In this document: positions 1 to 7,993 of the stretch, piece after piece | Layout of the letters: each line of letters begins with the position of its first letter | Position numbering within the stretch: position 1 is the first letter of the stretch | Assembly (NCBI GenBank): GCA_013336035.1 | Contig: JAAXUL010000307.1 | Location: 1-8,415 of the forward strand | From: Chloroflexales bacterium | GTDB lineage: Bacteria > Chloroflexota > Chloroflexia > Chloroflexales > Chloroflexaceae | Reading direction: 5' to 3' | Length of the DNA: 8,415 bases | The notes under the pieces: generated by a model | Database searches by the model: none | What the model saw: only the letters and a program-made list of their open reading frames with translations | Told to the model about the DNA's origin: nothing | Position numbers and translations under genes: made by a program

Positions 1-2
1 GC

Positions 3-1706
3 CCGCTCACCCTCGACGCCATCCTCGAGACGCTGCTTGATGTGCTGCAGCAGCTGCTCCCCTACGATAGCGCCAATATCATGCTGCCCGATGGCGCGAA
101 CGGGTTCCGGGTGCGGCATTGGCGCGGGTATGAGCGCTGGACCGACCCGGCCCTGCTCACGGCGCTGGTCTTCGATCCGACGCAGAGGCCGCTGATTCAC
201 GCGATCGTCACCGCGCAGCGCAGCGTCCTGGTCCTGGACACGCACCAGGAGCCGTCGTGGACCCCGATGCTCGGAACAGATCATATCCGCTGCTGGTTGG
301 GCGTGCCGCTCATCGCCGGGAATACCGTCGTAGGGATTTACTCGATCGACCGTCAGCATCCCCATACGCTCACTGACGCGGATGTGCGTCTGGCAGAGAC
401 GCTGGCCGCGACGGCGGCGACGGCGATTGAGCGGGCGCAGTTGATTGCACAGGTACAGGGCGAGTGGGAGCTGCTCGCGCAGCGGGTGGCCGAGCGCACG
501 GCTGACTTGAGTCTGGCGAATGCCGAGCTGGCCCACGCCGCGCGGCTCAAGGACGAGTTCCTGGCGAACATGAGCCATGAGCTGCGCACACCCCTCAACA
601 CGATCCTCGGGCGCAGCGAGCTGTTGCGCGAGCAGATCTACGGGCCGCTCAGCGAGAAGCAAGCGCAGGCGATTACCAGCATTGACGCAAGCGGACGTCA
701 CCTGTTGAGCCTGATCAATGATATCCTGGACCTCTCGAAGGTCGAGGCCGGCAAGGTCGAACTCCAACTCACCGGAGTGGATGTGGATCTGGTCTGCCAG
801 CAGAGTCGTCAGCTGGTGGTCGAGCGCGCGACGCGCAAGCGGATCGCACTCAGCACGACCCTCGACCCGCAGGTGACGACGGTCACGGCCGATGAGCTAC
901 GGCTCAAGCAGATCCTGGCCAACCTGCTCACCAACGCGGTGAAGTTCACGCCCGAGGGTGGTCAGGTCGGCCTGGAGGTTGAGGGGGACCCAGAGCGGCA
1001 GGCGGCCACCTTCACGGTCTGGGATACGGGTATCGGCATCGCGCCCGAAGACCAGGGGCGCCTGTTCCAGCCCTTCGTGCAACTGGACAGCGCGTTGAAT
1101 CGTGAGCACACCGGCACGGGGCTCGGCCTGGCCCTGGTGCTGCGCCTGGCCGAGCTGCACGGGGGCAGCGTGGCCCTGGAGAGCACGCCGGGCCAGGGCA
1201 GCCGCTTCAGTGTGCGCTTGCCCTGGGTTCAGGCGCTCGTGGAACACCGCCCTTCGCACGCGTCACCTGAGGCGTCGGCACCGCTGGCAGCGCTCATCGC
1301 TGAGGGGATAGTGGCGCAGCCCCTCATCTTGCTGGCCGAGGACCACGAGGAGAATAGCCAGCTGCTGAGCGATATACTCACCGCCGCTGGCTATCGTGTG
1401 GTTGTCGCCCGCAATGGTGTAGAGGCGGTGGCCCTGGCCGAGGATCTGCGCCCGGCCCTGATCCTGATGGATATCCAGATGCCAGTGCTGGACGGGCTGG
1501 AGGCCACCCGCCGCCTGCGCGCGGCAGGTATGCGCGCCACGCCGATCATCGCCCTGACGGCGTTGACAATGCGCGGCGACCGCGAGCGCTGTCTGGAGGC
1601 CGGGGCGAACGAGTACCTCTCAAAGCCGGTCAGTCTACGCGCGCTCCTGACTCTGATCGCTACCCAGCTGCGAGGGACAGCGCCTGATGCGGGCGGGGTG
1701 CCGTAG
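3..1706 (+). CDS. Hybrid sensor histidine kinase/response regulator (GAF-HisKA-HATPase-REC), 5' partial
   Basis: This is the C-terminal part of a cytoplasmic hybrid histidine kinase. It autophosphorylates a histidine and passes the phosphate to its own receiver. Numbering is from the first full codon (position 3). A GAF sensor domain spans about 1-150, and a coiled linker (QRVAERTADL) about 155-185. HisKA carries MSHELRTPL with H192. HATPase_c has the N box (N307, N311), the G1 box DTGIGI (D341, G343, G345) and the G2 box GTGLGL (G371-G375). The receiver at about 440-557 has acidic E446/D447, phosphoacceptor D490 in LMDIQMP, T519 and K541. The GTG at position 42 is unlikely to be the start: the frame is open to the window edge, and the upstream codons encode LTLDAILETLLDVL, a normal GAF first helix, so more sensor domains may lie to the left. 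No membrane segment or output domain is visible. The gene converges on the next kinase. Its input signal cannot be read from the sequence. Confidence 0.95.
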   Translation, partial: PLTLDAILETLLDVLQQLLPYDSANIMLPDGANGFRVRHWRGYERWTDPALLTALVFDPTQRPLIHAIVTAQRSVLVLDTHQEPSWTPMLGTDHIRCWLGVPLIAGNTVVGIYSIDRQHPHTLTDADVRLAETLAATAATAIERAQLIAQVQGEWELLAQRVAERTADLSLANAELAHAARLKDEFLANMSHELRTPLNTILGRSELLREQIYGPLSEKQAQAITSIDASGRHLLSLINDILDLSKVEAGKVELQLTGVDVDLVCQQSRQLVVERATRKRIALSTTLDPQVTTVTADELRLKQILANLLTNAVKFTPEGGQVGLEVEGDPERQAATFTVWDTGIGIAPEDQGRLFQPFVQLDSALNREHTGTGLGLALVLRLAELHGGSVALESTPGQGSRFSVRLPWVQALVEHRPSHASPEASAPLAALIAEGIVAQPLILLAEDHEENSQLLSDILTAAGYRVVVARNGVEAVALAEDLRPALILMDIQMPVLDGLEATRRLRAAGMRATPIIALTALTMRGDRERCLEAGANEYLSKPVSLRALLTLIATQLRGTAPDAGGVP

Positions 1707-1898
1707 CGGCGTTGGCGCCCAGGCGAAACGACCGCGACCGGCTCTCCGCCACGCGGGCGTTCGTAGGTGCTGCTGCTGGGGGCCGACGACCACGGCTCCG
1801 ATTCTGGGGGCGCGTCGTGGTGTGGTCCGGTACGTTTCGCTACGCGATCATCGGGACACCTCAAGCCCGCAGCTGCTGGCGGGAACCCGCAGTGATGC
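1707..1898. other. Convergent intergenic gap, no gene
   Basis: This stretch separates the stop codons of two converging kinase genes. Short frames cross it on both strands, but none has a ribosome binding site or a recognisable domain. Inverted repeats are present but weak. GCGAAACG at 1723-1730 is matched by CGTTTCGC at 1833-1840. A compact hairpin pairs CCCGC (1866-1870) with GCGGG (1879-1883), with two further pairs possible across a one-base bulge. No T-tract follows on either strand, so a classical intrinsic terminator is not supported. Confidence 0.6.
1866..1883. terminator. Weak candidate hairpin between converging genes
   Basis: CCCGC pairs with GCGGG, and an inner AG/CT pairing across a bulged G leaves a CTG loop. 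The hairpin lies 160 bases past the + strand stop and 16 bases past the - strand stop, so it could slow transcription from the - strand gene. It lacks a U-tract, so this is only a candidate. Confidence 0.2.
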
Positions 1899-4325
1899 TT
1901 ACCCTGGCCGCCAGGGCAGACTGACGCTGAAGCGGCTGCCCTGACCCGGTGTGCTCTCGACGGTGACGCTGCCCTGGTGGGCCTCCGTCAGCCGGCGCAC
2001 CAGCACCAGGCCGAGCCCGGTGCCCTCATACTGGCGATTGAGGCCCCCGTCGAGCTGCACGAAGGGCTGGAACAGGCGGCCCTGGTCCTCGGGCGCGATT
2101 CCGATGCCGGTGTCCCAGACCGTGAAGGTCGCCCGCTGGTGCTCGGGGTCGCCACGTACCTCCAGCCCAATCTGCCCACCCTCGGGCGTGAACTTGACCG
2201 CGTTGGCGAGCAGATTGACCAGGATCTGGGTCAGCCGTCGCCCGTCGGCCTGAATGGTCAACATCTGGAGGTCGAGGGTCGTGCTGAGCGTGATCTGCTT
2301 CTTCAGCGCGTGTGCCGCCACCTGCTGGCGGCTGCGCTGGCAGACCAGGGCCACCTCCACGGGGGCGTATGCGAGCGTGAGCTTGCCGGCCTCAATCGTA
2401 GAGAGATCGAGCATGTCGTTGATCAGGGCCAGGAGCTGCTGCCCGCTGGTTTCGATCCGGCGTAGGGAGGCGACCTGGCGGGGCGTGAGCGGGCCGTCGA
2501 ATTCCTCCTGGAGCAGCTCGAGGCGGCCCAGGATGCTGCTCAGCGGCGTGCGCAGCTCGTGGCTCATCGTGGCCAGGAACTCATCCTTGAGGCGCGCCGC
2601 CCGGGCCAGCTCGACGTTGGCGCGGGCCAGCTCGGCCGTCCGGTCGGCCACCCGCTGCTCAAGGGTTTCGTTGAGCTGATGCAGGGCCTGCTCGGCCTGC
2701 TTGCGCGCGGTGATGTCGCGGGAGACGCCCATGACGGCCGTGACTTGTCCCTGGGCATCGGTGAGCAAGGTCGTCACCACCTCGGTGGGCACAATCGCGC
2801 CGCCCTTGCACGGTTGGTCCACCTCCGTCACGGCCGTGCGCGCCGCCTCGTCGCCGGCAAGGAATGCGGCGATGCGGGCGCGCAGCTGGCTGGCGATGCG
2901 CTGTTTCGCCTCCGGGGCCAGCGCGGCCGCGGCGGGCTGCGCCAGCACCTCCGCGGCGGTGTAGCCGCGCAGGCGCTGCACCGAGGGGCTCACGTAGGTA
3001 AAGCGGAAGCTGGCCAGGTCCATCGTCCAGATCACATCGGCGCTATGCTCGGAGAGCAGCCGGTAGCGGGCCTCGCTCTCGCGCAGCGCAGCTTCGATCC
3101 GCTTGCGCTCAGTGATATCGCGGCCATAGACTGTGACCCCCGCACGCTGTCCGGTCGCGGTCGTGATTGGGCTCAAGCGATACTCCACGGTATGCGGCTC
3201 GGCCGTAAACCGTGTCGTGGCCTCCACACTGAAGGGGCCCTGGTGCAGCGCGCAGTCATAATAGGATCGCCATTCATCCAGCGCGGCCTGCGGCACTTCG
3301 GGTGCCAGCACGCTTTCGCCTGCGGTCAGCGGACGCCCAAGGGCCGCACGCACATTGTGATGGTAGAGGCGGTTGCCCACGATCAGCCGGTACTGTGTGT
3401 CCACCGACCAGATACTGCCATCGGTATTCTCAATCAACGCCTCGAGATTCTGCTGGCTCTCCCGCAGCGCCGCCTCGGCTTGCCTACGCGCGGTGATGTC
3501 GCTATAGGCGATGACCACCCCATAGCCCTCCAGAGGCAGCGGCGCGGCGGTCACATTGATCCAGGTCGTCTCCCCGCGCGGCGTCACGATGCCCATCTCG
3601 ACATTCGCCACCAGATGCTGTTCTCTGAGCGCCCGCACGCTGGCATACTCCTCGGCCGGCATCGCTGTGCCATCGGGGCGCACGATCTGCCACTCGGCGC
3701 CGTCGATCTCGCGCTGGCGCTGCTCCTCGCGCCCAAGGCCCAGCAGGCGCTCGGCCATGGGGTTGCTCTCGACAATCTGGCCCGTCGCATCCGCGACCGT
3801 AATCCCCAGGGGAAAGGCGTCGAACAGGGTGCGGTACTTGGTCAACGCCACCTGGAGCTCAGCCTCGGTGCGCTTGCGCTCGGTGACGTCACTCCAGCGG
3901 CTCAGCCGCACCGCGCCGTCGCCCTGCGTCGGGGAAAGGATCTGATCGGCAACGACGAACGTGCGCGTGCCGATCGGGAGTGTGACCGTGGCCGCTTGTT
4001 CCTCGGCGGCCGGCGCCGCCAGCAGTCGGCGGGTGTGCGCCTCATAGGCCGTGGCCGCCGCGGGCGGGAGGAGCTCGACGAGCGCTGTCCCCACCAGCTC
4101 GGCCGGGGGCAGGTGGAAGATGCCGGCGGCACGCGCGTTGGCGAAGATACAGCGCTCGTCGGCGTCGACGAGCAGCACGCCGGTGTCCAGCTTGTCCAGG
4201 ATCGCGCGCGCGCGGCGCTCGGCCGCCGTACGCTCGGCGAGCAGGCGCTCTGCCTCGGCCAGGCGGGTGCGCAACGCCTGATTCTCCTCACGCAGCTGCT
4301 CGTACGATACGTGCTTTGTAGACAT
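1899..4325 (-). CDS. Multi-PAS sensor histidine kinase (four PAS, HisKA, HATPase), no receiver
   Basis: This is a soluble sensor kinase of 808 residues counted from the ATG at 4325. A coiled coil (about 9-41) leads into four PAS domains at about 40-150, 158-281, 292-408 and 418-541. Each ends in a linker of the DxTER/DITAR type (SDVTERKR, SDITARRQ, RDITERKR, RDITARKQ). HisKA follows with H589 in MSHELRTPL. HATPase_c has N704/N708, G1 D738-G742 (DTGIGI) and G2 G768-G772 (GTGLGL). The protein stops just after the ATPase (SLPWRPG), so unlike its two neighbours it has no receiver and must pass phosphate to another protein. A GTG at 4337 in the same frame would add four residues (MSDT). Neither start has a strong ribosome binding site; I prefer the ATG, which has a weak GAG upstream. 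It lies downstream of the larger kinase on the same strand, probably in one operon. The PAS ligands (redox, oxygen or small molecule) cannot be told from sequence alone. Confidence 0.95.
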   Translation of the reverse strand: MSTKHVSYEQLREENQALRTRLAEAERLLAERTAAERRARAILDKLDTGVLLVDADERCIFANARAAGIFHLPPAELVGTALVELLPPAAATAYEAHTRRLLAAPAAEEQAATVTLPIGTRTFVVADQILSPTQGDGAVRLSRWSDVTERKRTEAELQVALTKYRTLFDAFPLGITVADATGQIVESNPMAERLLGLGREEQRQREIDGAEWQIVRPDGTAMPAEEYASVRALREQHLVANVEMGIVTPRGETTWINVTAAPLPLEGYGVVIAYSDITARRQAEAALRESQQNLEALIENTDGSIWSVDTQYRLIVGNRLYHHNVRAALGRPLTAGESVLAPEVPQAALDEWRSYYDCALHQGPFSVEATTRFTAEPHTVEYRLSPITTATGQRAGVTVYGRDITERKRIEAALRESEARYRLLSEHSADVIWTMDLASFRFTYVSPSVQRLRGYTAAEVLAQPAAAALAPEAKQRIASQLRARIAAFLAGDEAARTAVTEVDQPCKGGAIVPTEVVTTLLTDAQGQVTAVMGVSRDITARKQAEQALHQLNETLEQRVADRTAELARANVELARAARLKDEFLATMSHELRTPLSSILGRLELLQEEFDGPLTPRQVASLRRIETSGQQLLALINDMLDLSTIEAGKLTLAYAPVEVALVCQRSRQQVAAHALKKQITLSTTLDLQMLTIQADGRRLTQILVNLLANAVKFTPEGGQIGLEVRGDPEHQRATFTVWDTGIGIAPEDQGRLFQPFVQLDGGLNRQYEGTGLGLVLVRRLTEAHQGSVTVESTPGQGSRFSVSLPWRPG

Positions 4326-4347
4326 AGTGTCACTCACAACAGGTCAC

Positions 4348-4364
4348 GGGTACACGTGTCGCCC
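4348..4364. promoter_or_regulatory. Near-palindrome GGG-N-ACACGTGT-NN-CCC upstream of the four-PAS kinase
   Basis: A perfect 8-bp palindrome, ACACGTGT (4352-4359), is flanked by GGG on one side and CCC on the other. It lies 26 to 42 bases upstream of the gene's ATG and downstream of a possible -10 element. The position fits an operator for a dimeric regulator or a leader hairpin. No family-specific operator is recognised. Confidence 0.3.
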
Positions 4365-4386
4365 ATACAGGCTTCGCTCAGGAGTA

Positions 4387-4392
4387 AGTGTA
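4387..4392 (-). promoter_or_regulatory. Possible -10 element (TACACT) for the four-PAS kinase
   Basis: TACACT on the - strand has four of six matches to the bacterial -10 consensus and lies about 60 bases before the start codon. No good -35 is seen at 16-18 bases. The same hexamer occurs upstream of the larger kinase. Read-through from that gene is an equal or better explanation for expression. Confidence 0.15.
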
Positions 4393-4425
4393 CAGAGTAG
4401 CACGGATCATCCATACTCTCCAGGA

Positions 4426-7400
4426 TCAGCGGTCTGGCGCCGGGTCGTCGTTCCCCGCAGCGTCAGTGGCCGCCCCCGTCCGTCGCTGGCGGTGGGCCTC
4501 AATCGTGGCGACCAGCGTGCGGAGGCTGAGGGGCTTGGGGAGATAGGCATCCGCCCCCGCGGCCAGACAGCGCTCGCGGTCGGCCGGCATGGCCAGAGCC
4601 GTCACCGCCAGGATGGGGACGTGGGCCAGCGTGGCCTCGGCGCGGATGCGCCGGATCACCTCCAGCCCATCCATCCCCGGCATCTGAATGTCCATCAGGA
4701 TCACGTCGGGCCGCTCCTCCTGGGCCTGGACCAGCGCCTCGCGGCCGGTGCGCGCCACGCGCAGGTCATAGCCCTTGGCGCGCAGGTAGTCCCCGATGGT
4801 CTCCAGGGTCTCCTCGTTGTCGTCGGCGAGCAGGATGCGCGGACGCTCTAGCTGGCGGGACACGACCATGGCGGTGGGCACCGACAGGGTGCTGGGGCGG
4901 ACGAGGATCTGGCGCAGAGCCTGCTCCAGCGTGGGGCGGTCAATCGGCTTGACCAGCATGGCGGCGGCGCCCTGGGCGCGGGCCTGCTCGGGCGCGTCCA
5001 CCACCGAGACCACCAGCACGGGGATGTCCCGGGTGCGCGGCTCGGCCTTGAGCTGGCTCAGCACCGCCCAGCCGTCGTCGTCGGGCAGCAGGATGTCGAG
5101 GATAATCACGTCGGGCTGCAGCGCGATCGCCCGCTCGACCGTGCCGGTTCCGTACGGGTGGATCTCGACCCGCGCGCCCAACTCGCGCAGGTAGCGCGTG
5201 ATCTGCGCGGCCGCCGTGGGCGAATCCTCAATCACCAGAGCCTGGCGGACGGCGGGGCGTGCCGTGTCGACGGCAGCCGTGGCCGACACCGGCGTGGTCG
5301 CAGGAACGGTCGGGCTCCAGGGCAGGGTGACGCTGAAGCGGCTGCCCTGGCCCGGCGTGCTCTCCACCGCCACGCTCCCGCGGTGGGCCTGGGCGAGCCG
5401 CGCGACCAGCGCGAGGCCCAGGCCGGTGCCGCTGTACTGGCGGTTCAGGCTGCTGTCGAGCTGGACGAAGGGCTGGAACAGCTTGGGCAGGTCCTCCGCC
5501 GCAATGCCGATCCCCGTATCCCAGACGGTAAATGTCACCGCCTGCTGCTCCGGGTTGCCCTGCACCTCCAGACCGACCTTACCGCCCTCGGGCGTGAACT
5601 TGACCGCGTTGGCCAGCAGGTTGACCAGGATCTGCTTGAGCCGCCGCTCATCGGCGTACACCCGTTGCACCTGGCCATCGAAGCTGGAGGTGAGCGTAAT
5701 GCGTTTGACATGGGCGATCTGGGCGACCATGCGCATGGTCATCGTCCCAAGCAGATCGACCTCCAGGGTGGCATACTCCAAGGTCAGCCGGCCCGACTCG
5801 ATTTTGGAGAGGTCGAGGATATCGTTGATCAGGGTCAGCAGGTGCTGCCCACTCTCGGCGATACTGTGCAGCGCGGCCACCTGCTCGGCCGTGACAGGGC
5901 CGTAGATGGCCTCCTGGAGGGCCTCGGCGCGGCCGAGGATGCCGGTGAGCGGGGTGCGCAGCTCGTGGGACATACTGGCGAGGAACTCGTCCTTGAGCCG
6001 GGCGGCGCGGGCCAGTTCGGCGTTGGCCAGGCTCAGGTCGGCGGTGCGCTCCGCCACGCGGCGGGCCAGCAGGGCACGCTCGGCCTCCAGGGCCTCCTCG
6101 GCGTGGGTGCGCTCAGTCAGCTCGTGCTGGACCTGCGCCAGCAGCCGGGCGTTCCCGATCGCCAGCGCGGCCCGGTCGGCAAGATCCTGCGCCAGGGTCA
6201 GATCGTCCTGGTCGAATGACGGCTGCGCGGGCTGATGCCGGAACAAGACCAGGACTCCGATCGTCCGCCCTTGCACGCGCACCGGCACGCCAATGATACT
6301 ACGGACGTTCAGGCGATCGACTGACGACCGGTACTCTGGTTTCGATACGGCACGCATCTGCTCTGGATCGACGACCGGAAAAAAGATAGGCTGGCTCGTT
6401 TGAAAGATCCGTGTGGCGAACGAGGGCTCGTCCACATGCAGCGGATCGGTACTGACCGTCAGGCGGGTCAGCGCAACCTTCTCAGGATCGAGATCGTATA
6501 CCGCCGCAAGATGCAGCCACGCGCCATCCGCGGAGAGCAGGTAGAGCATACACTCCGCGTTCAGCCCGGTGGCGGTCACCTGGGCAACCCGGTCGATCAC
6601 CGCCTGATACTCCGCGCCCACCTCGGCAAAGGCGCGCGAGGCCTCGGACAGCACGCGCAGCCGCACCATGCTCCTCCGCAGCGCCGCTTCGGCCTGCGTG
6701 CGCGCCGTGATGTCCTCGATCGAGGTGACCAGTCCGGTGAATGCTCCTTGCGCATCGCGCAACACCACCGACTTCACGTGGGCGTGGATCGTGCTCCCAT
6801 CCTTGCGTCGATAGATCGCCTCACCATCATCGTGGCCCGCCTGCATGAGCTGGGTCACGGCGGCTTCGCGCGAGGCTTGCGGGATCTCCGTCTGGAAGAG
6901 CGCCGCGGTCGCCTGCCCACGCGCCTCCTGGGCGGTCCAGCCAAAGAGGGCCTCCGCGGCGTGGTTCCAGTAGCTGACGTGGAGCGTGGCATCGGTGCCG
7001 ACAATCGCATCGTGGACGTTCGCCAGGAGCTCGCCCTTGTAGGCCTGCTGCGCCTCGGCGCGCTTGCGCGCGGTGATGTCGGTAGTCACCACCACCACGC
7101 GCCAATCGGGGAAGTCTACCGGCGCCGCGCTCACGCTTGTCCAGATGACCTCGCCCGTCTCGGTGACAATGCCCGTCTCCACATCGGTGACGGGCTGGCG
7201 CTCGCGAAACGCCCGCGCACTGGCAAACTCCTCGGGCGCCAGCGGGGTGCCATCGGGGCGGAGATACTGGCGTTGCTGATACGCATGGTGAGACACGTTC
7301 GACCGATCCAGGCGCAGGATCTGATCCAGGGCCGGGTTCGCATAGACCAGGGTACGCTCGGCGTCGAGGATGGAGATGCCGACCGGCAGCAGATCGAAGA

Positions 7401-7890
7401 GGGTGCCCAGCTTGCGCTCGGTATCCTGCAACGCCGCCTCTGTTTCACGCAGCGCCTGCGCCATAGCTCCCGCCACTGGCGCGTCCAACGGGTGCGGCTC
7501 GCGGATCTGGATGGTGCAGACGGCCCCATCCGCCACCTCGACCCGGGCGATCTCCGCTGTGGCGGCGAAGGTCGCGCCGCCCTTGCGGACGCCGATGGTC
7601 CTGTGAGGCCCACTCGCCAGCGTTCCCACACCAGTAGCAGCATCGACAAGGGAGGGCAGCAGCACGGCCAGCGGCAGGTCGAGCAGCTCCTCACGGGGGT
7701 AGCCGAAGAGCTCCTCGGCCCCGGGATTGACCAGGGTGATCTGCTGCTGTGGGTCGGTGCCGATCACGGCGTGCGGTGTCAGGGCCAGCATCCCGGCCAG
7801 GTGGGCCTGGACGATGTGTGCTTCCACGGTAAGGCGCGAGTCCGTGGGCGATGCGGAGTCATCGTCGCGACATTGCGAGGCGTGAGTCAT
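4426..7890 (-). CDS. Hybrid sensor histidine kinase with two receivers (PAS-PAS-PAS-GAF-HisKA-HATPase-REC-REC)
   Basis: This is a large soluble hybrid kinase of 1154 residues. PAS domains lie at about 28-133, 158-278 and 284-400 (linkers DITARKRAEA, EDITARTQAE), and a GAF domain at about 410-585. A coiled linker runs to the HisKA box with H642 in SHELRTPL. HATPase_c has N757/N761, G1 D791-G795 and G2 G821-G825. Receiver 1 (about 882-995) has E888/D889, phosphoacceptor D932, S962 and K981. Receiver 2 (about 1017-1133) has D1023/D1024, D1067 in LMDIQMP, T1097 and K1119. All phosphotransfer residues are intact. The frame is open upstream as far as a TAA at 8281-8283. The ATG at 7890 is preferred because TAAGGA lies 7 bases ahead of it; an ATG at 7896 is only 1 base from that motif, though an AGGT (7903-7906) could serve it. 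No Hpt, DNA-binding or enzymatic output domain is present, so the double receiver must signal to a partner. It is probably the first gene of a two-gene unit with the four-PAS kinase. Confidence 0.95.
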   Translation of the reverse strand: MTHASQCRDDDSASPTDSRLTVEAHIVQAHLAGMLALTPHAVIGTDPQQQITLVNPGAEELFGYPREELLDLPLAVLLPSLVDAATGVGTLASGPHRTIGVRKGGATFAATAEIARVEVADGAVCTIQIREPHPLDAPVAGAMAQALRETEAALQDTERKLGTLFDLLPVGISILDAERTLVYANPALDQILRLDRSNVSHHAYQQRQYLRPDGTPLAPEEFASARAFRERQPVTDVETGIVTETGEVIWTSVSAAPVDFPDWRVVVVTTDITARKRAEAQQAYKGELLANVHDAIVGTDATLHVSYWNHAAEALFGWTAQEARGQATAALFQTEIPQASREAAVTQLMQAGHDDGEAIYRRKDGSTIHAHVKSVVLRDAQGAFTGLVTSIEDITARTQAEAALRRSMVRLRVLSEASRAFAEVGAEYQAVIDRVAQVTATGLNAECMLYLLSADGAWLHLAAVYDLDPEKVALTRLTVSTDPLHVDEPSFATRIFQTSQPIFFPVVDPEQMRAVSKPEYRSSVDRLNVRSIIGVPVRVQGRTIGVLVLFRHQPAQPSFDQDDLTLAQDLADRAALAIGNARLLAQVQHELTERTHAEEALEAERALLARRVAERTADLSLANAELARAARLKDEFLASMSHELRTPLTGILGRAEALQEAIYGPVTAEQVAALHSIAESGQHLLTLINDILDLSKIESGRLTLEYATLEVDLLGTMTMRMVAQIAHVKRITLTSSFDGQVQRVYADERRLKQILVNLLANAVKFTPEGGKVGLEVQGNPEQQAVTFTVWDTGIGIAAEDLPKLFQPFVQLDSSLNRQYSGTGLGLALVARLAQAHRGSVAVESTPGQGSRFSVTLPWSPTVPATTPVSATAAVDTARPAVRQALVIEDSPTAAAQITRYLRELGARVEIHPYGTGTVERAIALQPDVIILDILLPDDDGWAVLSQLKAEPRTRDIPVLVVSVVDAPEQARAQGAAAMLVKPIDRPTLEQALRQILVRPSTLSVPTAMVVSRQLERPRILLADDNEETLETIGDYLRAKGYDLRVARTGREALVQAQEERPDVILMDIQMPGMDGLEVIRRIRAEATLAHVPILAVTALAMPADRERCLAAGADAYLPKPLSLRTLVATIEAHRQRRTGAATDAAGNDDPAPDR

Positions 7891-7897
7891 ACCCATG

Positions 7898-7903
7898 TCC
7901 TTA
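7898..7903 (-). promoter_or_regulatory. Ribosome binding site TAAGGA deciding the start at 7890
   Basis: On the - strand TAAGGA matches the core Shine-Dalgarno sequence and is separated by 7 bases from the ATG at 7890-7888. It is only 1 base from the in-frame ATG at 7896. This favours the protein beginning MTHASQ rather than MGMTHASQ or any longer form. Confidence 0.65.
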
Positions 7904-7930
7904 CCTGTCTGACCATATGGCGATCGTGCC

Positions 7931-7939
7931 ACGAGTGTA
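7931..7939 (-). promoter_or_regulatory. Possible extended -10 promoter element (TGCTACACT)
   Basis: TGC-TACACT on the - strand fits the extended -10 pattern TGnTAnnnT and lies about 45 bases before the start of the double-receiver kinase, giving a leader of about 35 bases. No convincing -35 is present; extended -10 promoters can function without one. Confidence 0.3.
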
Positions 7940-7993
7940 GCAGGTTCTCGTACCAGGCTGGGGATGTTCCTCCCAACGATCTTTGCACGTTTT

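Noticed and set aside
42..44. GTG as the start of the first kinase
   Set aside because: The frame is open to the left edge, and the residues before it form the expected first helix of a GAF domain, so the gene continues outside the window.
1391..1944. Short frames on both strands crossing the convergent gap
   Set aside because: They overlap the ends of the two real genes, have no ribosome binding site and show no protein-like conservation pattern.
2559..4400. 613-codon open frame on the + strand, antisense to the four-PAS kinase
   Set aside because: It lies wholly opposite a kinase with intact motifs. Its His/Arg/Gly/Leu-rich translation has no recognisable domain. Long antisense frames are expected in GC-rich genes.
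5158..6219. 353-codon open frame on the + strand
   Set aside because: It is antisense to the HisKA-HATPase region of the double-receiver kinase, with the same shadow composition and no domain.
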